NCBI GenBank assembly: GCA_000403315.2
Contig: KE159636.1
Span: 305,986-369,985 of the forward strand
Direction: 5' to 3'
From: Lachnospiraceae bacterium A2
GTDB taxonomy: Bacteria > Bacillota > Clostridia > Lachnospirales > Lachnospiraceae
Length of the DNA stretch: 64,000 nucleotides
Shown: in pieces, positions 46,488 through 54,612 of the stretch
Layout: every line of letters begins with the position of its first letter
How positions within the stretch are numbered: the stretch's first letter is position 1
Notes under the pieces: model-generated
Databases searched by the model: none
Seen by the model: the letters and a program-made list of their open reading frames with translations, nothing else
Told to the model about the DNA's origin: nothing
Translations under genes and position numbers: made by a program

Positions 46488-47941
46488 GAAGCGCGGCAGG
46501 GGCTATCCTGCTGCTGGCGGCGGTTTATTTTGGGATGGCGCTGTATTTTAGCAGCCACTTTTTTTTCCGTACCAAAATCAACGGCTGGAAGGTAGGCGGG
46601 ATGGATTTAAAAAGCGCAGAGGAAAAAGTCGGGGACGGCGTAGAGGACTACCTGCTGACAGTTTTTGACCGGAATGGGGAAAAACACCATATTTATGGGC
46701 AGGATATCGACTGTGCCTATGTGCCGGACGGATCGGTAGAAAAATTACTGGAAGGGCAAAAGCCGTTCCAGTGGATTGCAGCCATATTCCAGCCAAAATC
46801 AGGGGAAGTCCCCATTACCATGGATTATCAGGAATCCTTGATTTCCGATGCCGTTGCAGGGATGGACTGTTTTCAGGAAGGGAACATTATAGAGCCTGAA
46901 AATGCAGAAATTAAGCTGGGGGACGATGGATATTACGTTGAGCCGGAGGAACCGGGCACCCGCATGGTGTTTGAAAATGTCCTTGCAAAAGTGAAGCAGG
47001 CAGTTTCAGCGGGGGATTCGGAGGTGTCCCTGACAGACGAGGATTATGTTAACCCAGAGATTACAAAAGAGAGCCCTGTAATTACAGATGCCATGGAGCG
47101 CATCCAGAGTTATGAAAATGCAGAAATTACATATGAAATTAAGGATTACGATGAAAAACTGACAAGTGAAAAAATCCGCGGCTTCATCCAGTTAGGGGAG
47201 GGTTACAGCGTTTCCCTGAAAGAGGATGAAATCGAAAAATATGTCCAGGCACTGGCAAGCACTTATAATACTTATGCCGATGTGCGTTCTTTTAAAACCT
47301 CATCCGGGGACACGGTAGAAATCGGCGGAGGGGATTATGGATGGATTGTCAATAAACCCGGTGAGGCAGAGCAGTTAAAAGCAGATTTGGAGGCAGGCCA
47401 GCCAGTCAGCCGGGAGCCAGTATATTCCCAGCGCCCCTTTGCAGAAGGGAAAGACGACATTGGGAATACATATATTGAAATTGATTATACCAAACAGCAC
47501 CTCTGGTACTATGAAAACGGCAGCCTGGTGACGGAAACCGATGTGGTAACAGGGAACATCAGCCGGGACAACGGCTCCCCGGACGGGGTATTTAAAATTG
47601 TATACAAGGAAAGCCCAGCTGTATTAAAGGGGGAAGATTACGAATCAGACGTTACTTATTTTATGCCCTTTGCCTATAATGTGGGAATCCATGATGCGTC
47701 GTGGCGGAACGGCAGGTTTGGCGGCGATATTTATAAGAGCAGCGGTTCCCATGGCTGCATTAACGCTCCGTTGGAAATTGCCACAATCCTCTATGAGCGG
47801 GTGAAGGTAGGCACCCCAGTCATTGCCTTTTACCGTGAGCCGGTGGAGCTGACTGCAGAAAATGCCAAGATTTCCAATGCATTTTCTTATGTGGACCCAG
47901 AAGCAGAACAGGATAAGGAAGATGTGGGGGCAACGGAGTAG
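46445..47941 (+). CDS. L,D-transpeptidase (YkuD) with peptidoglycan-binding domains
   Basis: A 498-residue cell-wall enzyme. One N-terminal membrane anchor (IIIGSAAGAILLLAAVYFGM, residues 14-33) is followed by two PG_binding_4-like domains (about 45-300). A YkuD domain (about 335-470) has the catalytic SHGCIN (Cys near 437). It would form 3-3 crosslinks or attach proteins in peptidoglycan, resisting beta-lactams that target D,D-transpeptidases. I prefer ATG 46445, seven bases after GAGGAGG. The last 20 residues are acidic. Confidence 0.92.
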   Translation: MRDRERRRKRRIIIGSAAGAILLLAAVYFGMALYFSSHFFFRTKINGWKVGGMDLKSAEEKVGDGVEDYLLTVFDRNGEKHHIYGQDIDCAYVPDGSVEKLLEGQKPFQWIAAIFQPKSGEVPITMDYQESLISDAVAGMDCFQEGNIIEPENAEIKLGDDGYYVEPEEPGTRMVFENVLAKVKQAVSAGDSEVSLTDEDYVNPEITKESPVITDAMERIQSYENAEITYEIKDYDEKLTSEKIRGFIQLGEGYSVSLKEDEIEKYVQALASTYNTYADVRSFKTSSGDTVEIGGGDYGWIVNKPGEAEQLKADLEAGQPVSREPVYSQRPFAEGKDDIGNTYIEIDYTKQHLWYYENGSLVTETDVVTGNISRDNGSPDGVFKIVYKESPAVLKGEDYESDVTYFMPFAYNVGIHDASWRNGRFGGDIYKSSGSHGCINAPLEIATILYERVKVGTPVIAFYREPVELTAENAKISNAFSYVDPEAEQDKEDVGATE

Positions 47942-47958
47942 AAAGGGAATATGCTGAT

Positions 47959-49104
47959 ATGGGAAAAACAGAGATTTACGGAACAATTGGCCCGGCCTGT
48001 GCCAGGGAAGAAATCCTTACGGATTTATTCTGCCTGGGAATGACAGGCATCCGCCTGAACCTGTCCCACACAGGGTTAGAGGAATGCAGGGAATGGACGG
48101 ACCGGATCAAGTCCGCAGCCAAAGGGGCTGGGAAGCAGGCAAAGCTCCTGATTGACCTGCAGGGCCCGGAACTCCGCATTGGGGGCTTTCAGCAGCCTTT
48201 GGAGTTGGTGGAAGGGCAAATGGCAGTTTTTGTAGGGGATGGGAAAAACGGCGGTGCAGCCCCTATCCCCCAACTGGAACCCACCCGTGGGGCTGCAGGG
48301 GGAGGGGATTTAGCAGCAGCCCTTTCCCCCGAATCAGCCCATGGAGATTCAGGGGACGAAAAAATAGCGGAAGTCCCGCTGCCGGAAGCTGTCCTTTTGG
48401 CATTAAAAGAAGGGCAGGAAGTGCTGCTGGATGATGGGAAACTGCTCCTTAAGGCAGTAGGGGCGGGAAAGGCAGGCATGCCAGGAAAAAGCGTATGGTG
48501 CAGGGTGCTCCGGGGAGGGACGCTTAAGCCCAGGAAAAGCATTGCGCTGCCTGGAGTGAAGCTGAAGCTTCCCGTCCTGACTGACAGCGACAGGGAAAAT
48601 ATCCGTTGCGCCCGTTCCCATGGCGTTACTGGGGTTATGCTGCCGTTTGTGCGAAGCGCAGAAGATTTGAAGGAGTTAAGGCGGGAACTGCAGGAAGCCG
48701 GCGCAGGGGAACTGGAGGTATTTGCAAAAATAGAAAATATGGAAGGGGCATCCCATTTGGAAGAACTGCTGCCCTTTGCAGACCAGATAGTGATTGCCAG
48801 AGGTGACTTGGGCAACAGTATGCCTTTGTGGGAGCTTCCTGTGGTGCAGGCGGAAATCGCAAGGGCGTGCCGTTTGGCAGGAAAGCCGTTTCTGGTAGTG
48901 ACGCAGATACTTGCTTCTATGGAAGAACACCCATTCCCAACCCGGGCGGAGGTGTCGGATATTTTCCGGGCAGTATCGGAAGGGGCTGCCAGCGTGATGG
49001 TAACCGGGGAAACAGCCGTTGGGAAATACCCGGCAGAAACCATCCGTTTCCTGGCCAATACGGTGAAGGCTGCGGAAGCATATTGCAAGTACCCATCCAA
49101 TTAG
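47959..49104 (+). CDS. Divergent pyruvate kinase-like protein lacking the C-terminal domain
   Basis: A 381-residue protein matching the pyruvate kinase barrel: YGTIGPACAREEILTDLF, IRLNLSHTG, the catalytic lysine in FAKIENMEG, metal-ligand loop VIARGDLGNSMPLWELPVVQ, and TRAEVSDIFRAV ... MVTGETAVGKYP. It lacks the roughly 100-residue C-terminal allosteric domain. The usual DTKGPE is DLQGPE, losing the Thr and Lys near the potassium and phosphate sites. The B domain holds a Gly/Ala/Pro-rich insert (residues about 95-135). So it may be a reduced or altered enzyme. Its stop runs directly into a dispersed repeat. Confidence 0.8.
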   Translation: MGKTEIYGTIGPACAREEILTDLFCLGMTGIRLNLSHTGLEECREWTDRIKSAAKGAGKQAKLLIDLQGPELRIGGFQQPLELVEGQMAVFVGDGKNGGAAPIPQLEPTRGAAGGGDLAAALSPESAHGDSGDEKIAEVPLPEAVLLALKEGQEVLLDDGKLLLKAVGAGKAGMPGKSVWCRVLRGGTLKPRKSIALPGVKLKLPVLTDSDRENIRCARSHGVTGVMLPFVRSAEDLKELRRELQEAGAGELEVFAKIENMEGASHLEELLPFADQIVIARGDLGNSMPLWELPVVQAEIARACRLAGKPFLVVTQILASMEEHPFPTRAEVSDIFRAVSEGAASVMVTGETAVGKYPAETIRFLANTVKAAEAYCKYPSN

Positions 49105-49257
49105 TCAAATACCCCGCAGCAAGCTACGGGGCATGACCTGGCTTGTTCTTTCCGCCCCAAGGGGCGGGGTATTTGCACCCGCAGGGCACTTACCTTCGCG
49201 GCATTCGCCAAATATCCGCGCAAGCGTGGCTGCTTGGCTCATTGCTCGCGGAAATAA
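49104..49257 (-). repeat. Dispersed repeat R1, copy A
   Basis: About 154 bp, nearly identical in inverted orientation to 51153-51292. Read on the minus strand it goes from CGCGAGCAATGAGCCAAGCA through TTGGCGAATGCCGCGA and CATGCCCCGTAGCTTGCTGC to GGGTATTTGAC. It starts at the last base of the pyruvate kinase-like stop codon. Relative to copy B it has extra bases around CTTACCTTCGCGG. One frame encodes a peptide conserved between copies (SQVMPRSLL at its end), but I find no start signal. Confidence 0.8.
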
Positions 49258-49284
49258 AGAAAAAGTACGGCATGGGCTAAAGCG

Positions 49285-49328
49285 TGTCTGAAAATTGTAG
49301 GAATGAATTTTCAAACACGCTCTAGAGC
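49285..49328. repeat. Dispersed hairpin repeat R2, copy A
   Basis: AGCGTGTCTGAAAATTGTAG and its partner arm TTTTCAAACACGCTCT make a palindrome of about 44 bp, matching 51356-51401. With a flanking T-poor sequence it is not a standard terminator, yet it lies between convergent genes (47959 and 49376) and could slow both polymerases. Confidence 0.75.
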
Positions 49329-49375
49329 GCAATCTCTTTGTTACGTTACAAAATGATCCTTGGGAGGGTGTTCCT

Positions 49376-50233
49376 TTACTGCTCCCAACGCCCGCTTGCC
49401 CCGCAGGGCAGCACCAGCCCATTGGAGAAAACGGGAAGGCCGATTTCCTGGGCATCCACAGTCCCGCCGAAGTTTTGGAGCGCCGTCCCAAGCATATAGG
49501 AAAGCACGGCAGGCTGGAGCCCGGTTGTATAGGAATTTATCAAGAAAAACAGGGGGGTGCTGGAAAGCAGGTTCGCACACAGATTTATAAGGGGGTAGAT
49601 ATTGTCCTCTATTTTCCAGATTTCCCCTTTTGGCCCCCTTCCATAAGAAGGCGGGTCCATGATGATAGCATCGTAACGGTTGCCGCGGCGGATTTCCCGT
49701 TCCGTGAATTTCACGCAGTCGTCCACAATCCAGCGGATAGGCGCGCTTGAAAGGCCGGAGGCAACGGCATTTTCTTTTGCCCAGGTTACCATACCTTTGG
49801 AAGCGTCCACATGGGTCACGGATGCCCCGGCTGCGGCTGCGGCTAAGGATGCGCCCCCTGTGTAGGCAAAGAGGTTCAGGACTTTAATGGGACGCCCCGC
49901 CTGCCTGATTTTCTTTCCAAACCACTCCCAATTTACCGCCTGCTCCGGGAACAGGCCAGTATGCTTGAAGCGAAAGGGCTTTAAGTGGAAGGTAAGGGAG
50001 CCGTAATGCAAATCCCATTGTTCTGGCAAATCGAAAAATTCCCATTCGCCGCCGCCCTTTTTGCTGCGGTGGTAATGGGCGTTCCTGTTTTCCCAGCCTT
50101 TGTGTTTTTTGGGGGTGTCCCAGATGACTTGCGGGTCAGGCCGCACGAGGAGGTAGCTGCCCCAGCGTTCCAGCTTTTCCCCATCCGAACAGTCTATCAC
50201 TTCATATTCTTTCCAATTGTCTGCAATCCACAT
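49376..50233 (-). CDS. Class I SAM-dependent (rRNA-type) methyltransferase
   Basis: A 285-residue enzyme similar to RlmI/RlmK-type 23S rRNA methyltransferases. The SAM-binding strand is VLNLFAYTGGASLAAAAAGA (residues about 119-138), then VTHVDASKGMV, and the catalytic-type motif IIMDPPSYGRGPKG (about 192-205). It lacks an N-terminal PUA domain, so it is the short form. The product base is unknown. GAAAGGAATC precedes the ATG. It lies between inverted repeats. Confidence 0.85.
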   Translation of the reverse strand: MWIADNWKEYEVIDCSDGEKLERWGSYLLVRPDPQVIWDTPKKHKGWENRNAHYHRSKKGGGEWEFFDLPEQWDLHYGSLTFHLKPFRFKHTGLFPEQAVNWEWFGKKIRQAGRPIKVLNLFAYTGGASLAAAAAGASVTHVDASKGMVTWAKENAVASGLSSAPIRWIVDDCVKFTEREIRRGNRYDAIIMDPPSYGRGPKGEIWKIEDNIYPLINLCANLLSSTPLFFLINSYTTGLQPAVLSYMLGTALQNFGGTVDAQEIGLPVFSNGLVLPCGASGRWEQ

Positions 50234-50330
50234 AAGCGATTCCTTTCTGTAATTAATCCAAGTTTTCTGCCATCCATTGTAGCACAGGGATGGGGATAAC
50301 GGAAGTAAATTTTATTTGCAGTATATATTT

Positions 50331-50392
50331 CCGCCACTTTGTGATGGAAACCTTTTTATGCCATGAATTGCAAAATGGGGAAATTAAAAGGC
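50331..50392 (+). repeat. Half copy of palindromic element R3 (right part)
   Basis: CCACTTTGTGATGGAAACCT through ATGAATTGCAAAATGGGGAAA matches the right half of the full element at 54338-54447, with the left half missing. It ends about 50 bp before the truncated gene at 50445. Confidence 0.7.
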
Positions 50393-50444
50393 AGGGGATA
50401 TCGACATTTCACTGCCAAAGTAATAGAATCAAAGGAAGAAACTT

Positions 50445-51272
50445 ATGCAGCCGGGAAAGGTGGGAATTAACAGGGGGCATGGGATTAAAGACAGGCATGG
50501 GAAATGGTGTTTTGCAGGAACGGCGTGGATATTTTTAGCGGCAGGTCTGTTGGCACAAATGGCAGGCTGCGGGCAATTGGGGGCAATGGGGCAGGGAGGG
50601 CAAATGGCTGCAGGAACGTTAACGCAAATGGCAGGCTGCGGGCAGCTTGGCATAGCGGGAGGGAAACAGGGGTGCACGTCATTGTTTGGAATGCTGGGGT
50701 TTTTGCCAGAGGTTTTGCAGGGAACCGCTGCCATTCCCCCTGCGCCTATGTGCATAATTGTCAGCGAAGATACTGTTTGGGGAGAAAGCCGGGTACTGGA
50801 AAATGGGGAACTGATTGTGGAGCCGGGAGTTACCTTAGAGGTAAAGGGGGAATTGGAAATCCATGGGAAGGTTTTTATCCATGGAGGAGGAAAGGTTCTG
50901 CGGGGAAGCAGGAATGCAAAAATTATGGTAGGATCAAATGCCCATTTGACGGTGAAAAGCATTACCATGGAAGGGGTGTCTGCAGAATCCCCTTATTCCA
51001 TAATAAACGTGTTGGGCGGAACCGTTACGCTGGATGATGGAGCCTATTTCCGGAATTTTATAAAAACCACGTATGCAGGCTCAGCCACTGGGGGATCGGG
51101 CGGCGGATGGCTGTACCATGCAGGATCCGAAGTTTATATGTATGGCGGGAAATTTATTCCCGCGAGCAATGAGCCAAGCAGCCGCGCTCGCGCGGATATT
51201 TGGCGAATGCCGCGAGGGGCAAATACCCCGCCCCTTAGGGGCGGAAAGTACAAGCCAGGTCATGCCCCGTAG
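50445..51272 (+). pseudogene. Truncated exported protein with repeat-derived C-terminus
   Basis: An open frame of 275 residues. The N-terminus looks exported (WIFLAAGLLAQMAGC, a lipobox-like end), and the phrase QMAGCGQLG occurs twice from a short DNA duplication (about 50560 and 50627). Residues about 105-235 are a strand-rich, beta-helix-like surface domain (LIVEPGVTLEVKGELEIHGK). From about residue 237 (base 51153) the sequence is repeat R1 translated in frame to its stop, so the original C-terminus is lost. GGAAGAAACTT precedes the ATG. The intact parent family is not identified. Confidence 0.6.
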
Positions 51273-51292
51273 CTTGCTGCAGGGTATTTGAC
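51153..51292 (+). repeat. Dispersed repeat R1, copy B
   Basis: About 140 bp, the inverted counterpart of 49104-49257. It supplies the last 39 codons and the stop of the truncated gene at 50445. Directly after it comes a half copy of R3 and then R2. Confidence 0.8.
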
Positions 51293-51352
51293 TTTTTGGG
51301 TTTCCCCATTTTTTATAATAGCTGGTATGATAGAGCCAAAAGGTCTTGTAGC
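51293..51352 (+). repeat. Half copy of palindromic element R3 (left part)
   Basis: TTTCCCCATTTTTTATAATAG through ATAGAGCCAAAAGGT matches the left half of 54338-54447; the right half is missing. Together with 50331-50392 this gives two complementary halves, but in the order right, then left, so they are not one element split by a simple insertion. Confidence 0.7.
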
Positions 51353-51355
51353 CTT

Positions 51356-51401
51356 AGAGCGTGTTTGAAAATTCATTCCTACAATTTTCAAACACGCTCT
51401 A
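51356..51401. repeat. Dispersed hairpin repeat R2, copy B
   Basis: AGAGCGTGTTTGAAAATT pairs with AATTTTCAAACACGCTCT around a short CATTCCTAC loop, an almost perfect palindrome. It matches copy A at 49285-49328. It lies about 80 bp before the promoter of the DUF89 gene. Confidence 0.8.
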
Positions 51402-51482
51402 GGCAGCATAGGCATCTTGCACAAAAAAAATTCGTTGCCACGATTTAAGTCAGTACAGTAACCAATTCAGCAGGCCGGACAA

Positions 51483-51511
51483 TTGCGTACTTCATATTTT
51501 TAAGGTATAAT
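51483..51511 (+). promoter_or_regulatory. Promoter of the DUF89-dehydrogenase pair
   Basis: TTGCGT (51483-51488), 17 bp, TATAAT (51506-51511), about 40 bp before the start codon at 51553. Confidence 0.75.
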
Positions 51512-51552
51512 AGAATGAAAAGGAAAAACACCACACAAAGGAGGAACCCACC

Positions 51553-52425
51553 ATGCTGCTATTTTCAAAATGCATGTGCTGCCTTGTGAACCAGCAGGAA
51601 CGCCTGATAGAACAGTTTGAGGATGAGGAGAAAAAATCAGCTTTCATGCGGGAGGTTATGGCATTGCTGGGCAGCAGCAGGCCGGAGCATAACGCCCCTT
51701 GGATGAGCGCCCTTATGACGGAAATCCGGGAAAGGTATTATGGCAAAAATGAATCCATTTCCAAAATGAAGCAGGAATTTAACCAGCTGCTGCTTGGGAT
51801 GGAACCAGAATTGGTGCAGGAAATCAGGAAAAGCAGCGATACGCTCAAAGAAGCCATCCGGTTTGCCAGAATTGGGAATTATATTGATTTTTCAGCAGTG
51901 GAGCATGTAACAAAGGAAGAATTTATGGGGTTGTTCCACAATGAAAAAGACCAGTTGGACGAAGCAGAGTACCGCCAGTTGTGCCAGGAGCTTTCCAGGG
52001 CATCCCAATTACTGTACATAATGGATAACTGCGGGGAAATTGTCCTTGATAAAATCGTAATCCAGGAATTGAAAAAGCGGTATCCCAAGCTGCATATTAC
52101 CGCCATGGTCCGCGGTGAGGAAGCAATCAATGACGCCACCGTGGAGGACGCCAGGCTGGTGGGGGTTATGGAGGAGGTTCCAGTCCTTACCAACAACAGC
52201 CCCATCCAGGGCGTTATTTACCACAAATTAACGGAGGAAGGGAAACATGCGCTGGATAGGGCGGACATAATTCTTGCCAAAGGGCAGGGGAATTTTGAAT
52301 CCTTATATGGATGCGGGCGGAATATTTATTACCTGTTCTTATGCAAGTGCGAGATGTTTTCCAAGCGGTTTGGGGTTGGGCGGTTCCATGGGATGTTTAT
52401 CAATGAAAAAAGGGCGCCTATGTGA
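51553..52425 (+). CDS. DUF89 family protein (damage-control phosphatase-like)
   Basis: A 290-residue protein. The DUF89 metal-site motif appears as YIMDNCGEIVLDKIVIQEL (residues about 155-173) and DIILAKGQGNFESLYG (about 237-252). Two early cysteines (CMCC, residues 7-10) are typical of the prokaryotic branch. Known DUF89 members are metal-dependent phosphatases acting on damaged sugar phosphates or 4'-phosphopantetheine. The substrate here is unknown. AAAGGAGG precedes the ATG; the dehydrogenase follows at once, suggesting a shared pathway or repair of its by-products. Confidence 0.85.
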   Translation: MLLFSKCMCCLVNQQERLIEQFEDEEKKSAFMREVMALLGSSRPEHNAPWMSALMTEIRERYYGKNESISKMKQEFNQLLLGMEPELVQEIRKSSDTLKEAIRFARIGNYIDFSAVEHVTKEEFMGLFHNEKDQLDEAEYRQLCQELSRASQLLYIMDNCGEIVLDKIVIQELKKRYPKLHITAMVRGEEAINDATVEDARLVGVMEEVPVLTNNSPIQGVIYHKLTEEGKHALDRADIILAKGQGNFESLYGCGRNIYYLFLCKCEMFSKRFGVGRFHGMFINEKRAPM

Positions 52426-52469
52426 AGCAGCAAAAAGGGGAAAATATTAATATAAAAGGAGGAAACCAC

Positions 52470-53411
52470 ATGAAACTAGTATTTTTAGATGCAAAAACCA
52501 TTGGGGACGACATTGATTTATCCGGCTATGAAGCCTTGGGGGAGGTGGTAAAATACGACTATTCTACACCGCAGGAGGCAAGGGAACGCGTAAAGGATGC
52601 AGACGTGGTTATTTTAAACAAAGTCCCAATTAATGAGGAAAGCATAGGCAGCGCCGAGAAGCTGAAACTGGTTTGTGTCACAGCCACCGGGACAAATAAC
52701 CTGGATAAGGAATATCTGGACAAACGCGGCATTGCATGGCGGAATGTGGCGGGGTATTCCACAGAATCTGTGCTGCAGCATACATTTGCCATGCTGTTTT
52801 ACCTTGTGGAGCACCTGTCTTATTACGATGAATATGTGAAATCAGAAAAATATGTGGCAGACCGCATGTTTACTCATTTTGACCGGAAATTTTCAGAAAT
52901 TGACGGGAAAACCTGGGGGATTATCGGCATGGGCGCTATCGGAAGGCGTGTAGCGGAAACTGCAAAAATGTTCGGCTGCCATGTGATTTACTACTCCACT
53001 ACAGGGAAAAATAACCAGCCCGGGTATGAGCGGGTAGGATTTGAGGAACTGTTGGAAAAATCTGACATTGTTTCCGTCCATGCCCCGCTGACGCCGGAAA
53101 CAGAGGGATTGATGGATAAAAAAGCATTTGGGAAAATGAAGAAATCAGCGATTTTCCTAAACCTTGGGCGCGGCCCTATTGTTTGCGAACAGGATTTGGC
53201 TGATGCCCTGCGTACAGGGGAAATCCGCGGGGCTGCGCTGGATGTGCTCTGCGAGGAGCCTATGGGCGCGGACAACCCCCTGAAAGAAATCAAAGACAGC
53301 GACAAGCTTTTGGTTACGCCCCATATTGCCTGGGCAAGCGTAGAAGCCCGGATCCGGCTGATGGATACTATTTTAGGGCAGATTCAGGAATTTTTTGGGG
53401 CTGGAAAATAA
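52470..53411 (+). CDS. D-2-hydroxyacid dehydrogenase
   Basis: A 313-residue NAD(P)-dependent enzyme. It has the catalytic-domain start MKLVFLDAKTIGDDI, Rossmann motif WGIIGMGAIGRRVAETA (about residues 145-161), the Arg signature LNLGRGPIVCEQDLADAL and the catalytic pair Glu (AALDVLCEEPM) and His (TPHIAWAS). It resembles glycerate dehydrogenase/hydroxypyruvate reductase; substrate not certain. ATG 52470 follows AAAGGAGGAAACC; an earlier in-frame ATG at 52422 lacks a ribosome site. Confidence 0.92.
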   Translation: MKLVFLDAKTIGDDIDLSGYEALGEVVKYDYSTPQEARERVKDADVVILNKVPINEESIGSAEKLKLVCVTATGTNNLDKEYLDKRGIAWRNVAGYSTESVLQHTFAMLFYLVEHLSYYDEYVKSEKYVADRMFTHFDRKFSEIDGKTWGIIGMGAIGRRVAETAKMFGCHVIYYSTTGKNNQPGYERVGFEELLEKSDIVSVHAPLTPETEGLMDKKAFGKMKKSAIFLNLGRGPIVCEQDLADALRTGEIRGAALDVLCEEPMGADNPLKEIKDSDKLLVTPHIAWASVEARIRLMDTILGQIQEFFGAGK

Positions 53412-53527
53412 GAGGATGAAGATAATTTTGGAAGAATATTATATTGTACAAGCTGAACAGAGAATGGAAAAATTTCCAAAGTAGTAGCTATAAATAATGC
53501 CAATATTAAACTGAATGGGAGAACTAT

Positions 53528-54331
53528 ATGCGTCTAAAGGATTGGAGCTTTTTGGGTAACTATGAATTTTTCACCAATAGGCTACAGATGTTAGCAACTA
53601 ATGATTTGCCACCTGAAAAGTGGAGTTATGCAGGGAAGAATGATTTTGGAATATTGAAAAATTATTTGTCTTTTACTTTTGAAAAACTGTGGAAGGAACG
53701 AGAAGGAGCACCTGATAGTGATAAGCAAAAATATATTTATATGGATGACAAGGTAGGTTGCTTTAATACAGGATTATATGATAAAACATGGCAACCAATC
53801 TATTTCTATTGTATTAAAAATCCAATAGAAGGATTTCAGGAGTGGAGATTTACTGCTTTTTACAATAGTTATACGATAAAATTTACAGATATTCCTACCT
53901 CAGTGGTATCAGATTTGCAAAGAGCAAGCTATTTTGCTAATCCTAGTGCGCTAATATATGATATTAAGTTAGATATTATTCCACAATGGGATCATATTTT
54001 GTATGAAGAAGAAAATTTCTTGAGAATACCAGAACAATTGCGTGCTAATGGCAGAGAGTTTTGCCAGAATTTAATTGAAGGGGCGATAGGGTCTGTTAAA
54101 AAACGTATAGAGGCCAATTATAAAACGGTTGTTCCGCAATTATATAATGGTAAAATTCAACTTTTAGCCCCATTGTATTTAACCAATCCAGATAAACCAG
54201 ATTTAGCTTTAGTATTGTCTTTAAGTGATGATGAAACGGTTTATTACGGACATACATGCCTTACAACAGAGATGGCGTATAATAATGCAAGGTTAATTGC
54301 TCGTCCAGATAGTTATTGGCTTCAGCCTTAA
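53528..54331 (+). CDS. DUF3825-type protein, AT-rich
   Basis: A 267-residue soluble protein whose C-terminus (YYGHTCLTTEMAYNNARLIA, then RPDSYWL) matches the DUF3825 ending as I remember it. No enzymatic role is established for the domain; it has been noted beside RNA-binding domains. Base composition is clearly more AT-rich than its neighbours, and codon use differs, suggesting recent acquisition. GGGAG precedes the ATG. Its stop codon lies inside the left target duplication of the palindromic element that follows. Confidence 0.7.
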   Translation: MRLKDWSFLGNYEFFTNRLQMLATNDLPPEKWSYAGKNDFGILKNYLSFTFEKLWKEREGAPDSDKQKYIYMDDKVGCFNTGLYDKTWQPIYFYCIKNPIEGFQEWRFTAFYNSYTIKFTDIPTSVVSDLQRASYFANPSALIYDIKLDIIPQWDHILYEEENFLRIPEQLRANGREFCQNLIEGAIGSVKKRIEANYKTVVPQLYNGKIQLLAPLYLTNPDKPDLALVLSLSDDETVYYGHTCLTTEMAYNNARLIARPDSYWLQP

Positions 54332-54456
54332 ATATTTTGAGTTTCCCCATTTTTTATAATAGCCGATACTATAGAGCCAAAAGGTTTCCATCACTTTGTG
54401 ACGGAAACCTTTTGGCTCTATGAATTGCAAAATGGGGAAACTCAAAATTAAATATT
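54329..54456. mobile_element. Palindromic element R3, full copy with 9-bp duplications
   Basis: The element spans 54338-54447 (110 bp), with outer arms TTGAGTTTCCCCATTTT and AAAATGGGGAAACTCAA and an inner 19-bp arm ATAGAGCCAAAAGGTTTCC with its exact complement around TCACTTTGTGA. It is flanked by the direct repeat TTAAATATT (54329-54337 and 54448-54456). The size, symmetry and duplication fit a MITE. It has no coding capacity. Confidence 0.8.
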
Positions 54457-54458
54457 AG

Positions 54459-54605
54459 TTGACTTTTTTGTAAAAATGGGTATACTATATATTGATAGAT
54501 AGGATTACAATATGGTTATGCAGTATTAGATATGGTTGTATTTTGTTAATGGTTGCAGAATGTTATGTTTTGGGGCAATAGTCTGATTAGGCTATTGCCC
54601 TTAAG
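54459..54605 (+). ncRNA. Orphan promoter and hairpin: candidate small RNA
   Basis: TTGACT (54459-54464), 16 bp, TATACT (54481-54486) is a good promoter with no gene behind it. About 80 bases after the expected start, GGGCAATAG (54573-54581) pairs with CTATTGCCC (54592-54600). The T-tract is poor (TTAAGTTTT), so termination is doubtful. The hairpin may belong to the end of the convergent gene at 54613. No ORF is credible here. Confidence 0.35.
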
Positions 54606-54612
54606 TTTTCGA

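Noticed and set aside
49105..49491. 128-residue minus-strand ORF
   Set aside because: It combines a wrong frame of the methyltransferase end with repeat R1; no ribosome site.
50401..50429. Promoter TCGACA-17-TAGAAT before the truncated gene
   Set aside because: Its start site would fall in or after the ribosome site of the ATG at 50445, so it cannot serve that gene as annotated.
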